A stretch of DNA of 7,277 bases from an uncultured Eubacteriales bacterium. GTDB taxonomy: Bacteria; Bacillota; Clostridia; Christensenellales; UBA1242. Of the stretch, positions 7,155 through 7,277 are shown piece after piece. The stretch is taken from the NCBI GenBank assembly GCA_902796285.1, contig CADBOH010000035.1, forward strand, positions 1 to 7,277, written 5' to 3'. Below the pieces are notes generated by a model. That model ran no database searches. It was not told where the DNA came from and saw only the letters and a list, made by a program, of their open reading frames with translations. A program made the translations under genes and the position numbers. Position 1 is the stretch's first letter. Each line of letters starts with the position of its first letter.

Positions 7155-7277
7155 AATCTAATTTGATACATGGATAACCATAACCTTCAAAGTTTTTATT
7201 ATATGTTATTGCTTTGCAAGAAGACAACAATTTTTTCTTTATACCAAGTGGAGTTATGTTTGGATCCTTTTCATAAA
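7153..7277 (-). CDS. Unrecognised protein, C-terminal 40 residues (partial)
   Basis: A minus-strand frame enters from the right edge and stops at TAA (7155-7153), giving 40 residues that begin YEKDPNITPLGIKKKLL and end GYGYPCIKLD. It is the only one of the six frames open across this stretch; the three plus frames and the other two minus frames are broken early. Its stop lies 11 bp from the murG stop, right beside the shared hairpin, as expected of a real convergent gene. The composition (Tyr, Lys, Gly, two Cys) looks like the end of a soluble globular domain, but I recognise no family. The start and most of the gene are outside the window. Confidence 0.65.
   Translation of the reverse strand, partial: YEKDPNITPLGIKKKLLSSCKAITYNKNFEGYGYPCIKLD

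Noticed and set aside
1..7277. Mobile element, CRISPR array, tRNA/rRNA, riboswitch or defence genes
   Set aside because: I saw no terminal inverted repeats, direct repeat-spacer pattern, transposase or integrase motifs, or structured-RNA signature on either strand.

Overview
The window is AT-rich DNA from a low-GC Gram-positive bacterium, most likely an uncultured gut-type Bacillota (Clostridia-like) lineage. The signs are strong AGGAG/GGGAG-type ribosome binding sites, sigma-A consensus promoters, short hairpin-plus-U-run terminators, a topoisomerase IV pair with Firmicutes-type motifs, a MurG of the 'HESD...GLANK' clostridial/bacillar type, and a surface protein with InlB-B/Flg_new-type repeats. 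TGG codons encode the tryptophans I checked, so nothing points to a recoded TGA. The lineage call is inference; no rRNA or other phylogenetic marker is present.

Layout. (1) Positions 1-1244, minus strand: the N-terminal 414 codons of a secreted or membrane-anchored protein with about 90-residue InlB-B-like repeats, running off the left edge. It has its own perfect-consensus promoter (1297-1325). (2) 1350-1380: the intrinsic terminator of the next operon. (3) 1386-3869 and 3902-5854, minus strand: a two-gene operon, parE then parC, encoding both subunits of a type IIA topoisomerase. Motifs and the missing GyrA box favour topoisomerase IV over gyrase. An extended -10 promoter lies at 5891-5919. 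(4) 5855-6085: a 231-bp divergent intergenic region. (5) 6086-7141, plus strand: a stand-alone murG (peptidoglycan lipid II synthesis), whose stop codon sits in the loop of its own terminator. (6) 7153-7277, minus strand: the last 40 codons of an unrecognised gene that converges on murG and probably shares that terminator.

How the genes relate. ParE and ParC assemble as an E2C2 enzyme that decatenates replicated chromosomes. MurG completes lipid II at the inner face of the membrane. The repeat protein is probably displayed on the cell surface. These are independent transcription units with no sign of a shared pathway.

I do not see a mobile element, CRISPR array, tRNA, rRNA, riboswitch or defence system. 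Most of the window is ordinary core-genome sequence. The least explained parts are the N-terminal region of the repeat protein and the gene fragment at the right edge.
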